NCBI GenBank assembly: GCA_035533295.1
Contig: DATLUA010000021.1
Coordinates: forward strand, 1-21,799
Source of the DNA: JAGWJU01 sp035533295
Lineage (GTDB): Bacteria > Elusimicrobiota > Elusimicrobia > UBA1565 > UBA9628
DNA: 21,799 bases
Direction of reading: 5' to 3'
Under the pieces are notes generated by a model. The model was not told the DNA's origin. It saw only the letters and a list, made by a program, of their open reading frames with translations, and ran no database searches. Below are positions 1 through 8,229 of this stretch, in pieces. The first letter of the stretch is position 1, and every line of letters starts with the position of its first letter. Made by a program: the position numbers and the translations under genes.

Positions 1-47
1 CGGTAGATGAACTCTCGTTCTTCCGCCGTCACGCGCTTGTAAGCCAT
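1..47 (-). CDS. Partial transposase N-terminus (IS30-like)
   Basis: Only the first 15 complete codons are visible, reading MAYKRVTAEEREFIY, and the gene runs off the left edge. An ATG at 47 is preceded by a strong Shine-Dalgarno (GAGGAG, 6 nt spacing), so this is a genuine gene start. The opening 'K-x-[LV]-T-x-E-E-R-x-x-I' resembles the N-terminal helix-turn-helix of IS30-family transposases, which bind the element ends before DDE-type strand transfer. With so few residues another HTH protein cannot be excluded. Confidence 0.4.
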   Translation of the reverse strand, partial: MAYKRVTAEEREFIY

Positions 48-90
48 CTCGTTCTCCTCGTGTCATCCAACACGAAGAATACAGCTTACC

Positions 91-107
91 GCGTGAGAGT
101 CTCACGC
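91..107. repeat. 17-bp palindrome inside the IS end
   Basis: Two 8-bp arms (GCGTGAGA and TCTCACGC) flank a single central G. It lies between the transposase start and the putative element boundary, about 44 bp upstream of the transposase ATG. It could be a transposase or regulator binding site, or part of the subterminal repeat. The sequence shows only the symmetry. Confidence 0.6.
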
Positions 108-147
108 TACGAGTGTTGCACTAGCCGGTGGAACGCGGGACTTTAAT

Positions 148-3100
148 TTGATTGCCACAGTCAACAATACAGGACTAGCGAACGCGCCAGGCAGCTCCGT
201 TTTGTTTTTAAGCACGGCAACCGTATTCACTCCGATAAATCCGCCAGGTACTGTTGTAGCCACCACGCCAGGCACCATCACGGCAGGTGGTTCTAGTTCG
301 GCCACATCCCCCAATCTATGTCGCACGGTAAACCCAAAAATAAACCCTCCTTGCACAACTCCTCCTGGGACTTATATCGTTACATCGACAGCCAGCACCG
401 CGGCTTCAGAGGCGACTCTCACTGATAATAGTGTCACTTATAGCGTGAATATTGGCGCCGGAGGTACGGTTTCCGTGGGTGCCTGCGTCCCAAGCGTGAT
501 TTTTTCCCACATCCTCATGACTCTTAAGGAAATCGATCTCGTTGAAAACAATCAATTTTTGAGATTGACGACGGCCGGCACTCCCGTCGATTTGGAAGCG
601 GCCCATTTCTCGGGGATTCCGGAGCTTATCGCGGCCGGATTTCCCCTGCCCGGCGCCGTCTCGGGCGTGCATCTCATCATTGATTCCGTCTCCGGGGTTC
701 GAGCGGACAACGGCCAAACCGTCCAATTCAGCCTTTCAACCCCGACCGTCGATGTGCCGCTGCCATTCGGTGTGTCCTCCGCAACGCTCTCCGATGCCAA
801 AATATTTTTTAATTTGGTGACGTCCATCCAGCAAACGGGGCCGGACTCCTACGAGTTTGTGCCTACCTTGCGTAATCAATTGGAGGAAAATCATGCGTGG
901 GCCATCGCGCTTAGCACTGGCCTGATCCAGCTCAGAGTGGGCCAATCCACCACGACGCCGGTCTTGGTCACTAATCTGGGAAATTCGACGGACACGTTTG
1001 ATCTGAGCTTCTTTACTTCAAATTCGGATGTCGGATCGGTTCTTTCATCCTCCGTGACCATTAATCCGGGGGCCACGGCTATGGCGGACTTGACGCTGAC
1101 TGCGCCCGTGAATATCGGAACCTCAACGGCTGAGGATATTCCGTTTGAAATTGCCGCCGTGGCGGATTACCCAAATCTGTCCCATGGTCTCGTCGTCATT
1201 CCCAATCCTCAATCAAGCTCGGGCGTGCTTGAAGTCATAAAAGACATCGAACCTCCCAGGACCACTTTGGCCGTCAGCACGCCCAACTACGTCAGCGCCT
1301 CAAGCGTCACCTTCGTGACCGGCCGATCCACCTACACCTTGTCCTCGATTGACGACTTGGTTTCCGTCGGTGACGCCCAGGGCTTGGGCGTGGCCTTTCA
1401 GGAAGTCGGCGTGGACTCGGCCCCGGCGCTGGTCTTTATGGACTCGAACCCCGCCGTGGGCCAGGTCTTTAACAGCGCCTTCAGCCTGAGCTACTCCTCG
1501 GACGGTCTCCACACCGTCGACTATTTCGCCCAGGACGTGGTGGGCAACCGCGAGGCGGTGCATGTGGCGACCATCGCCGTGGACAACACGCCCCCGATTT
1601 CTTTCCTCGCCATCGGCGAGCCCAATGTCGCGCTCTCAAGATCTGTCGTGCTGGTCAGCTCCATGACGCCCATGGTCATCGTCTCGACCGATCCGGTCCT
1701 CAACGGCGTCGCCTCGGGCGTCTCCCAGTCCTTCGTTTCCATCGGCACGGCGCCCCCGCTCGCCAACGCCTTTTCCGAAGGCGGCGGGGACGTTCGGCCT
1801 CCGGCCTCGACCACGCCTTTCGCCGTGGTCTCGGGGACATTTACTCTCGCCCAACCGGACGGTCCCTACGCTCTTTCCTTTTATAGCGTGGATCACGTGG
1901 GCAACGCCGAGGTGGCGAAGTCCAGTTCCGTGGTCCTGGATTCCACGCCGCCTTTGGTCCTGCTGCGCTCGCCCTCGGCCTCCGAGGCGGGCTTGTGCAG
2001 CGTCTTTAGCGGCAAGGTCCCCATCGTGGGCACGGTCACGGACGCCCACTTGCAAGGCTACGTCCTGGACTTCGCCCCGGGCGTCAACGCCGCCACGGGC
2101 TGGACCATCATCAGCTCGGGCACGGTTGCCGTTTCTTCCGGCACGTTGGGCGTCTGGAACACCGCCAATCTTTCCGGCTACCAGACCTTGCGCCTGACCG
2201 CCTCGGATTTGCTGGACAACGTCACCATCGCCACCATGACGGTCTACGTGGGCAATCCGTCTCTCCTGCTGGCCTTGGAGGGCGGACGAGGCAACGGCCG
2301 GAACGGAGGAGGGTTTAACAAGCCCACGGGCGTGGCCGTCGGGCCCAACGGGAATATTTATGTCGCCGACACCAACAATGACCAGGTGGAGGTCTTCACC
2401 GCGACGGGAGTGTTTATCTCGGCGTTTGGCCGGGGCGACGGGCCAAAAGACGATCCCGACGACCGCATCCAGGGCCGGATTAGCTTGAACAAGCCCAAGG
2501 ACGTGAAGGTGGACGCCGCAGGGAACATTTTCGTCGCGGACACCAACAACAACCGCGTTATCGAGGTTTCGCCATCCGGCCAAGTCCTGCTCCAATTGAG
2601 CCGGCAGAAGGGGAACGAGGAGCGCAAGGATCACGACGATCCCGGCGATTTTGACGAGATGTCCCACCCCGGAAATGCCAAGGGCTCCTTCAATCATCCC
2701 TCCGGCCTCGCCTTGGACTCGCGGGGCGACATCTACGTCTCCGATACCAACAACAACCGTATCGAGGAGTTCGATCCCTTGGGCAACTTCATCGAGGCCT
2801 TCAGCCTTCCATCCATCGTTCCTCCGGCAAAACCAGAGGACCCGGACCAGGAAGACTCCGGCCTCCGGCCGCAGCGCCATGATCTGGGCACGCCCTACGG
2901 CATCGCGGTGGATTCCTCGGGCGTCATCTACGCGGCCGATGCCCAAGGCGACCGGGTGTTGAAGTTCGCGCAAGATGGTACGCTTCTTTCCACCATTGGC
3001 GGGCCGGGCAATGGCGTCGGGCAGTTCCACCGGCCCGAGGGCGTGGCCGTGGACCCGGACGGGGGCTGCCTCTACGTCTCGGACCGGAACAACGACCGGA

Positions 3101-4029
3101 TTGAGCGCTTTGATCCTCTCGGCAACGCGACCTTGGTCTTCGGGGCCTTGGGCAACATCCAGGCCAAGAACGCCGGACTGGTCTTCAACAACCCCGCCGG
3201 GCTGGCCCTGGACGATTCCGGGAATCTCTTCGTCGCCGACCGGAACAACGACGCCATCGAGGAGTACGGCGCGCCCACGGCGGCCTCGCCGGCGCTGGTC
3301 CGGATCTCGGACGTGACGCAGGAACTGGTCCGCGCCCATGACGGCGGAGACTTGAAGCGGAATGACCGGGCGGAGGTGGACATCCCTCCGGGGGCGCTAA
3401 ACCAGGACATGGAGATTTCCATCGCTCCCGAGACCGCTCCCGCTCCGGCCGACGCTCTCATGCAGGCCCAAAGCCTGCGCCAGAACGACGTGGCCGCGGT
3501 CTCCTCCGGCGTGGTCTACGGCCCCGAAGGGACCCAGTTCAACAAGCCCGTCACCATCGTCCTGCCCTATAATCCCGCGGCCTTGCCGCCCGGCACGGAC
3601 CTCTCCAAGCTCGCGGTCTATTATTGGAACCCGCAGCTGCAGGACTGGCAGGCCTACGCCTCGGCAGTGAACCCCTCCAGCTTTACCGTGAGCGCGCAGA
3701 CCATGCACTTCTCGCTCTACCAGTTGATGGCCCCGGCCGCCGCGCCCCAAGACACCGCCTCCAACACCGTGGCGACCGTGCAAATCGCCTGCAACCCCTT
3801 GCGCCCCGGCTGCCAGCCCTTGAAGTTCAAGAACCTGCCGGCCGGCGCCCGGCTGCGGATTTACACCTTGACCGGGGCTCTAGTCAAAGACATGAACTCG
3901 GACGCCAAGGGCGACGCCTCCTGGGACGGGACCAACCAAAGCGGAGCGCCCTGCGCCACGGGCGTTTACTTCGTTTTCGCCCAAGGAAACGGCACGACCA
4001 AGACCTTTAAGGCGGCGATACAGCGGTAA
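148..4029 (+). CDS. Giant NHL-propeller secreted protein, 5'-truncated
   Basis: The visible protein is 1293 residues. Roughly: a CARDB/Ig-like region (1-105); a segment resembling DUF4382 (115-245); Ig-like and bacterial surface repeats (370-700); six NHL repeats (720-1060), each with a 'P-x-G-[VIL]-A-[VL]' strand and a 'V-[AS]-D-x-N-N-[DN]-R'-type turn, enough for one closed six-bladed propeller; a ZU5-like region (1050-1200); and a FlgD/type-9-secretion-like tail (1208-1293) ending 'GVYFVFAQGN...FKAAIQR'. The only start in frame is a TTG at 148 with no ribosome binding site. The frame is open back to 97 and no signal peptide is present, although the rest looks secreted. I infer that an IS insertion removed the true start, so this copy may not be expressed or exported normally. 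The ligand is unknown. NHL propellers usually mediate protein or carbohydrate binding. Confidence 0.85.
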   Translation: MIATVNNTGLANAPGSSVLFLSTATVFTPINPPGTVVATTPGTITAGGSSSATSPNLCRTVNPKINPPCTTPPGTYIVTSTASTAASEATLTDNSVTYSVNIGAGGTVSVGACVPSVIFSHILMTLKEIDLVENNQFLRLTTAGTPVDLEAAHFSGIPELIAAGFPLPGAVSGVHLIIDSVSGVRADNGQTVQFSLSTPTVDVPLPFGVSSATLSDAKIFFNLVTSIQQTGPDSYEFVPTLRNQLEENHAWAIALSTGLIQLRVGQSTTTPVLVTNLGNSTDTFDLSFFTSNSDVGSVLSSSVTINPGATAMADLTLTAPVNIGTSTAEDIPFEIAAVADYPNLSHGLVVIPNPQSSSGVLEVIKDIEPPRTTLAVSTPNYVSASSVTFVTGRSTYTLSSIDDLVSVGDAQGLGVAFQEVGVDSAPALVFMDSNPAVGQVFNSAFSLSYSSDGLHTVDYFAQDVVGNREAVHVATIAVDNTPPISFLAIGEPNVALSRSVVLVSSMTPMVIVSTDPVLNGVASGVSQSFVSIGTAPPLANAFSEGGGDVRPPASTTPFAVVSGTFTLAQPDGPYALSFYSVDHVGNAEVAKSSSVVLDSTPPLVLLRSPSASEAGLCSVFSGKVPIVGTVTDAHLQGYVLDFAPGVNAATGWTIISSGTVAVSSGTLGVWNTANLSGYQTLRLTASDLLDNVTIATMTVYVGNPSLLLALEGGRGNGRNGGGFNKPTGVAVGPNGNIYVADTNNDQVEVFTATGVFISAFGRGDGPKDDPDDRIQGRISLNKPKDVKVDAAGNIFVADTNNNRVIEVSPSGQVLLQLSRQKGNEERKDHDDPGDFDEMSHPGNAKGSFNHPSGLALDSRGDIYVSDTNNNRIEEFDPLGNFIEAFSLPSIVPPAKPEDPDQEDSGLRPQRHDLGTPYGIAVDSSGVIYAADAQGDRVLKFAQDGTLLSTIGGPGNGVGQFHRPEGVAVDPDGGCLYVSDRNNDRIERFDPLGNATLVFGALGNIQAKNAGLVFNNPAGLALDDSGNLFVADRNNDAIEEYGAPTAASPALVRISDVTQELVRAHDGGDLKRNDRAEVDIPPGALNQDMEISIAPETAPAPADALMQAQSLRQNDVAAVSSGVVYGPEGTQFNKPVTIVLPYNPAALPPGTDLSKLAVYYWNPQLQDWQAYASAVNPSSFTVSAQTMHFSLYQLMAPAAAPQDTASNTVATVQIACNPLRPGCQPLKFKNLPAGARLRIYTLTGALVKDMNSDAKGDASWDGTNQSGAPCATGVYFVFAQGNGTTKTFKAAIQR

Positions 4030-4032
4030 CGG

Positions 4033-5055
4033 ATGGAACGGAAAGAACGGATGAAACAGAAGAACGGAAACGGGCGAATCGTGGAGAAGAAAGCGCCGTT
4101 GCTTTCCGTTCTCTCCGTTCTTTCTTTTCTTTCCGTTCCGTCCTTTTCTTCCGCTCAGAACTTTTCCGCCGCGGCCAAGGGCACGACCGCGGGCGAGTTC
4201 CTGGAACTGGGCGTGGGGGGACGCGCCATGGCCATGGGCGGGGCCTACACCGCCGTCGCGGACGGGGCGGACGCCCTCTACTGGAACCCGGCGGCGCTCC
4301 TGCGCGTGGAGCATCATGCCGCCACCTTCATGCACGCGGCCTATTTGGATTCGAGCTACTACGACTACGCGGCCTACGCCCAGAACCTGGGCGCCTCCGG
4401 CGCCTTCGGCCTGGGCGCGCAATACTTGAACGCCGGCGCCATCACGGAGACCGACGCCGGCTACAACAACGTGGGGAGCTTCACGCCCTACGACTTGGCC
4501 GTCTCGGCGGGCTACGCCTATAAACTGCGGGGGATGGGGACTGGGGTTTTGGGAATGGCGAACGGCTTCTCCCTGGGCGGCGCGATCAAGTACATCCGCT
4601 CCCACGTGCTCGAATCCGCCCAGACCGCGGCCATCGACGCCGGCGTCTTGAGTCCGGCCTATTTAAACGATAAGCTCACGCTGGCCTTGACCGTCGCGAA
4701 CCTGGGGGGAACCTTGAATTACGGGAACGCGCCCGAGAACCTGCCCTTGACCTTCAAGGCCGGAGGCGCCTATCGCATCACGCCGCGCTGGCTGGCCAGC
4801 TTGGACCTGGGACTTCCCCGGGACAACGGCCCTTACTTTGCCGCAGGCACGGAGTACGTCCTTCCCATCAAGGATGACTGGAGCTTGTCCGGCCGCGCGG
4901 GCTACAGCTCCCAGACCCTGAACCAAATCACCGGGGTCTCCGGCATTTCAGCGGGACTTGGCTTTACCGACAAGAACCTCGACTTGGACTATGCCTTCGC
5001 GCCCTACGGCGGCTTGGGCATCACGAACAGAGTCTCCGTTTCAGTGAGGTGGTGA
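4033..5055 (+). CDS. PorV/PorQ-family outer-membrane protein
   Basis: This 340-residue protein has a basic N-terminus, a hydrophobic segment (21-40) and a likely signal peptidase site after 'SFSSAQ'. The mature part opens with 'GEFLELGVGGRAMAMGGAYTA' followed by 'ADGADALYWNPAAL' (52-89), the hallmark of the PorV/PorQ (UPF0164-like) outer-membrane beta-barrels. Alternating strands continue to a C-terminal 'NRVSVSVRW', typical of a barrel's last strand. PorV in Bacteroidetes shuttles type-9-secreted cargo at the cell surface, but many distant homologues have no assigned role. It starts 3 nt after the NHL gene, whose tail resembles such cargo, so the two probably work together. ATG 4033 is the first start and ATG 4051 is an alternative. 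No strong ribosome binding site is seen. Confidence 0.85.
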   Translation: MERKERMKQKNGNGRIVEKKAPLLSVLSVLSFLSVPSFSSAQNFSAAAKGTTAGEFLELGVGGRAMAMGGAYTAVADGADALYWNPAALLRVEHHAATFMHAAYLDSSYYDYAAYAQNLGASGAFGLGAQYLNAGAITETDAGYNNVGSFTPYDLAVSAGYAYKLRGMGTGVLGMANGFSLGGAIKYIRSHVLESAQTAAIDAGVLSPAYLNDKLTLALTVANLGGTLNYGNAPENLPLTFKAGGAYRITPRWLASLDLGLPRDNGPYFAAGTEYVLPIKDDWSLSGRAGYSSQTLNQITGVSGISAGLGFTDKNLDLDYAFAPYGGLGITNRVSVSVRW

Positions 5056-5244
5056 CATGGAAATTCCGATACCGACTGGAAAAAAATGAAGTATCAAGCG
5101 CTTGCCAGCGCGGCAATTACGGCCAGCGCCAGATCGCGCTATATTTTTGGCGCGATCATCATTGCCGGCATTACTTTTATCTTCGCCCAGTTCAACGCCT
5201 ATCTTCCTTGGATACGCTACACCCTCAGCAGGGGAGGCACCGGC
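5056..5244 (+). other. Spacer with a perfect hairpin, possible N-terminal extension
   Basis: This 189-bp stretch separates the PorV-like gene from the dehydratase. It contains an 8-bp perfect inverted repeat (GATCGCGC / GCGCGATC, 5132-5157) with a 10-nt loop. No T tract follows, so it is not a standard terminator. The dehydratase frame is open here from ATG 5086 and would encode a hydrophobic helix (about residues 19-38). A membrane-anchored longer form is therefore possible, but that ATG has a poor ribosome binding site compared with ATG 5245. Confidence 0.4.
5231..5237 (+). promoter_or_regulatory. Shine-Dalgarno that decides the dehydratase start
   Basis: GGGGAGG is followed 7 nt later by ATG 5245. 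It is much better than anything upstream of ATG 5086 or ATG 5290, so 5245 is preferred. A TATAAA at 5274-5279, 10 nt before ATG 5290, could drive a second, nearly leaderless start. Confidence 0.6.
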
Positions 5245-6438
5245 ATGGGCTCCGTTAAATCGTATTTTTTTAGTATAAATTTGAACGGAATGACGCTAAA
5301 AGAGCTTCAAGCGAAGACCAGCTTCAGCCAAGACGAGATTCTCGCTTTAGCGCCGCAACTGCCGTCATCGCTGCTGCTGCCTTTCCATGAAATTCCTCTT
5401 ATTCGTTGGGACGAGGCCTCCGGAACCGGCCGCATCGAGGCGTTGAGGCGGAACCGTCCGGACGAGTGGTTCTACGCCTGCCACTTCCTGGGTGATCCGG
5501 TCATGCCCGGCTGCTGGGGCATCGACGCGCTTTGGCAGTGCCTGATCTTCTTCGCCGCCTGGCGGGGCCTCAAGGGCTGCGGCAAGCCGCTGGGGATGGA
5601 GAACGTTTCCTTCTTCGGCCAAATACGGCCCTACGACGGGACCATCCGCTGCGCCGTCGACGTTTTGTCGTGCGAGACTTCGGAGGGCGAAACGCTGCTG
5701 GGCGGCAAGGGCGCGGTCGAGGTCGACGGGATGCCCGTCTATTCCGCCGGCCAAGTGCAAGTCGGCACCGGTTTTTGGCAAAGCGACGGGGCTAAAGCGC
5801 CCGCGATCGTGCGCCGTCCGGCCCCGCCTTTGACCCAGCAGTTGAGCTATGAGGAGTTCAGGGCCAAGACCGGCTTTAGCCCGGCTGAAATACTGGCCGT
5901 CTCGCAAGGCGCGCTGGTGAAGGATTGTCCCGTGGAGTTGGGGCTTCTTCCGTCTTCCTTGATGCTTGAGATAGGCGAGGTTCACGAAATCCGCCGCGAC
6001 CCCGCTCTGGGCACCGGACGGATCATCGCGTCGCGGCGAGTCGACGCGAGCGATTGGTTTTATCCCATGAATCACGGGGTCAAGCCGACGGCGCTCTCCA
6101 TCGACGCGGTCTGGCAGCTCATGGGCCTGTTCCTGGCTTGGAGCGGGAACGCGGGAACGGGACGCGCTCTTGGATTCGAGCAGGTCGAGGTTTTCGATGA
6201 AATCAAACCGGGCGACCGGGAACTGATCTATGACGTCGGCGTCTTGAAGCTCGTCCACGCGGGCAACGGCGACGCCTTCATCAACGCCGACGCGCGGGTG
6301 TTCGCGGACGGCCGCCCGATTTTAAACTGCGTCAATGTGCGCGTGGGCTGCCACCGCGGCATCCGCTATTCGGATTATCCGATTAAAAACGAGATGGCGT
6401 TGGGCGGCAAGATCAAAATTTTCCGTCCCAGCGCTTGA
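5245..6438 (+). CDS. Tandem FabA-like beta-hydroxyacyl-ACP dehydratase
   Basis: Two hot-dog domains of the FabA type are fused in 397 residues. Each opens with a similar 'L-x-[AE]-[FL]-[QR]-A-K-T-x-F-S' segment, and FabA normally has one such domain per chain. Domain 1 has 'WFYACHFLGDPVMPGCWGID', with the catalytic His80 and Asp94 at the FabA spacing of 14. Domain 2 keeps 'SIDAVWQLMGLFLAW' with Asp287, but the loop holding the histidine is shortened ('FYPMNHGVKPTALSID', spacing 10) and GDPVMPG is gone, so this site is probably inactive or altered. The enzyme would dehydrate 3-hydroxyacyl-ACP, and FabA members may also isomerise the double bond. Tandem FabA-like pairs also occur in PfaC of polyunsaturated fatty acid synthases. 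The 3' end overlaps the convergent ketosynthase gene by 26 bp. Confidence 0.85.
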   Translation: MGSVKSYFFSINLNGMTLKELQAKTSFSQDEILALAPQLPSSLLLPFHEIPLIRWDEASGTGRIEALRRNRPDEWFYACHFLGDPVMPGCWGIDALWQCLIFFAAWRGLKGCGKPLGMENVSFFGQIRPYDGTIRCAVDVLSCETSEGETLLGGKGAVEVDGMPVYSAGQVQVGTGFWQSDGAKAPAIVRRPAPPLTQQLSYEEFRAKTGFSPAEILAVSQGALVKDCPVELGLLPSSLMLEIGEVHEIRRDPALGTGRIIASRRVDASDWFYPMNHGVKPTALSIDAVWQLMGLFLAWSGNAGTGRALGFEQVEVFDEIKPGDRELIYDVGVLKLVHAGNGDAFINADARVFADGRPILNCVNVRVGCHRGIRYSDYPIKNEMALGGKIKIFRPSA

Positions 6439-7732
6439 AAAGCAGGCAGCCGTTGACGTCCCCGAAGCCGAAAGACGCCTTGATGACGTAGTCCAGTTGC
6501 GCCTGCCGCGCCTGCCGCGCCTGGCGCGGGATGCTGTCGGTGATTTTTGCGATTTGCGGATGGACTTCGTCGCAGTTGATGGAGGGATGCACGTAGCCGT
6601 TCGCGATCTGGTCCGCGACGGCGACGCACTCCAAAGCCCCCGCCGCGCCCAAACTGTGGCCGATCATGGACTTGGTGGACTGGATGAGGGGGAACCTTTC
6701 CGGCGGCAATTCCAAAGCCTTCAACCAACTCGCCACCTCGCGCGGGTCGGCGCCCGTGGACGTGAGGTGCCCGTTGATGAGGGAAATCTGCGCGGGCGAG
6801 ACGCCCGAGTCCTCGATGACGCGCCTAATGCAGCGCGCCACGCCGTCCGGATTGGGAAAGGTCATGGTGCCGCCGTCTCTTTGCCCGCCCGAGTTGCAGT
6901 AGGCCGAGACCAACTCGCAAAGAATTTCGGCGCCGCGCTTCCGCGCCGATTCCAGGGTCTCCAAGCGCAAAATGCCCGCCCCGCCCGCCGGCACGAAACC
7001 GCAGGCGCCCGCGCCCATGGGCTGCGAGCCCTTCTCCGGCGTCTCGTTAAAGCGCGAGCAGAGCACGTCCCGCATGGCGTCGAAGCCCGCCCAAATGCCG
7101 TAGTGCGTGCCCTCGGCCCCACCCGCGTACATGGAGTCGGCAAAGCCCATCTGGATGTGCTTCCAGGCCTCGAAAATCGCCTCGGTGCCGGTGTTGCACG
7201 CCGAGCTGTTCGAACTGGTCTGCCCGCCCAGGCCCAAAAAACGTCCCACGGCCACGGAGACCGAGCTGTTCATCACCTTGGGCACGATGTCCGCGCCCAT
7301 GGGGATGGTGCCGCGGCCGGGCTCTTGCTCCTTGGCTTCGGCCATAACCGGGGTCAACTCCTGGAAAACCGTGTCCATGCCGCCGATGCCGCAGCCCACG
7401 ATGGCGCCCGAGTTCCAGTCGACCGGGCCGTTCTGATAGTTTTTGGGGTCGACCGTCGCGCCCGAGCTTTTCGCGCACTCGACCGCGGCTAGGACCGCGT
7501 AAATCATGGCCTCGCTCATCTTGTGGTAGTCGGCCTCGGGGAGAACCTTCAAGATGGCGTCCTCGTCGATGGGGGGAATGCCGCCGATTTGGCAGGCAAA
7601 GTTGAGCTCCCGTAATTCCTCGTGTCGGCTGATGCCGGATTTCCCGGCCTTCAAGGCCTCGCGAAACGCCTGGACGCCCACGCCGTTGGGCGCGACCGCG
7701 CCCAGGCCCGTCACCACCACGCGCTTTCTCAT
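6413..7732 (-). CDS. Divergent beta-ketoacyl-ACP synthase (KAS I/II type)
   Basis: This 439-residue thiolase-fold condensing enzyme extends acyl-ACP with malonyl-ACP. It starts 'MRKRVVVTGLGAVAPNGVG'. The catalytic triad is Cys179 ('SSACNTGTEA'), His322 ('INGHLTST') and His359 ('KSMIGHSLGAAGALE'); the spacings of 143 and 37 match FabF closely. Two motifs differ from the norm: the usual HGTST reads HLTST, and the C-terminal GFGGTN-like motif reads 'GFGDVNG'. This suggests a specialised chain or partner. ATG 7732 overlaps the upstream FabZ-like stop by 4 nt (ATGA), so the two are translationally coupled. A short in-frame repeat encodes RQARQARQA near residues 403-411. Confidence 0.9.
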   Translation of the reverse strand: MRKRVVVTGLGAVAPNGVGVQAFREALKAGKSGISRHEELRELNFACQIGGIPPIDEDAILKVLPEADYHKMSEAMIYAVLAAVECAKSSGATVDPKNYQNGPVDWNSGAIVGCGIGGMDTVFQELTPVMAEAKEQEPGRGTIPMGADIVPKVMNSSVSVAVGRFLGLGGQTSSNSSACNTGTEAIFEAWKHIQMGFADSMYAGGAEGTHYGIWAGFDAMRDVLCSRFNETPEKGSQPMGAGACGFVPAGGAGILRLETLESARKRGAEILCELVSAYCNSGGQRDGGTMTFPNPDGVARCIRRVIEDSGVSPAQISLINGHLTSTGADPREVASWLKALELPPERFPLIQSTKSMIGHSLGAAGALECVAVADQIANGYVHPSINCDEVHPQIAKITDSIPRQARQARQAQLDYVIKASFGFGDVNGCLLFKRWDGKF

Positions 7733-8220
7733 TTGAGATTCTCCGAATTTCTAGGCACCCATAGGCCCGAAGTTTTGCAGGAGAATATCTCCTCGCCGTC
7801 ATTGGGCCCGCCCATAAATTGAATTTCCACGGTGCTCACGACCTTGTTTTTGCGGAAATACCCATCGTCCCCGAAAGTCGCCTGGGCCGCCACCTTGTCG
7901 CCCGGACGCACCATTTTCTTGAACGCGCCGCGCTCGACTTCGGTGAAGAAGCCGACCAAGAGTTTCATCTCTTCGGGCGAGACCGTGCGGCCCATGTGGT
8001 AGATGCCCCAGGCCACGTTTCCCGTTTGCGCGGCCATCTCGATGAGCTTCACGCCCGGCACCACGGGGTTGCCCGGAAAGTGCCCGGCGCAATCCTCGTC
8101 CTTCCAGGTGTAGCAGGTCAGGATGTGCTCCTCGTCGAGTTCAAGAATCTCATCGATAAAGCGCATGGGCCGCTGCTGGGGCACCAGGGCCAGGACTTCC
8201 CGCGGGGTCAAAACGTTCAT
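7729..8220 (-). CDS. FabZ-like 3-hydroxyacyl-ACP dehydratase
   Basis: This 163-residue single hot-dog domain contains 'AGHFPGNPVVPGVKLIEMAAQ'-type sequence (45-65), with catalytic His47 and Glu61 at the FabZ spacing of 14. Glutamate rather than aspartate marks the FabZ type, which dehydrates without isomerising. The N-terminal 'LVPQQRPMRFIDEILEL' corresponds to the FabZ 'LPHRYPFLLVDRV' segment. It starts 9 nt after fabG with AGGAAAAG as ribosome binding site and overlaps the ketosynthase start. The window therefore has two dehydratases of different type, one here and one convergent. Confidence 0.9.
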   Translation of the reverse strand: MNVLTPREVLALVPQQRPMRFIDEILELDEEHILTCYTWKDEDCAGHFPGNPVVPGVKLIEMAAQTGNVAWGIYHMGRTVSPEEMKLLVGFFTEVERGAFKKMVRPGDKVAAQATFGDDGYFRKNKVVSTVEIQFMGGPNDGEEIFSCKTSGLWVPRNSENLK

Positions 8221-8229
8221 AGCTTTTCC

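Larger units (their letters stand above)
1..141 (-). mobile_element. Edge of an insertion sequence, probably IS30 family
   Basis: This is the upstream end of an element that continues off the left edge of the window. It holds the first codons of a probable transposase on the minus strand and about 80-95 bp of noncoding end sequence. That end contains a short inverted repeat just upstream of the transposase start (59-74), a 17-bp palindrome (91-107) and the stretch GTGTTGCACTAG (114-125), which resembles terminal repeats I recall from IS30-family elements. The junction with the NHL-protein gene is not defined. It probably lies at about 125-145, because the plus-strand frame of that gene reads sensibly from there and meets a stop at 94-96. 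The other end of the element and the target duplication are outside the window, so the family call is tentative. Confidence 0.4.

Noticed and set aside
1636..3339. 567-codon minus-strand frame inside the NHL-protein gene
   Set aside because: It is antisense to clear NHL repeats, and its periodic pattern is the reverse reading of those repeats in GC-rich DNA.
5132..5157. Inverted repeat after the PorV-like gene considered as a terminator
   Set aside because: No T tract follows either arm, so it is listed only as a hairpin.
6335..7492. 385-codon plus-strand frame opposite the ketosynthase gene
   Set aside because: It is antisense to a gene with all catalytic motifs in place; long shadow frames are normal at this base composition.
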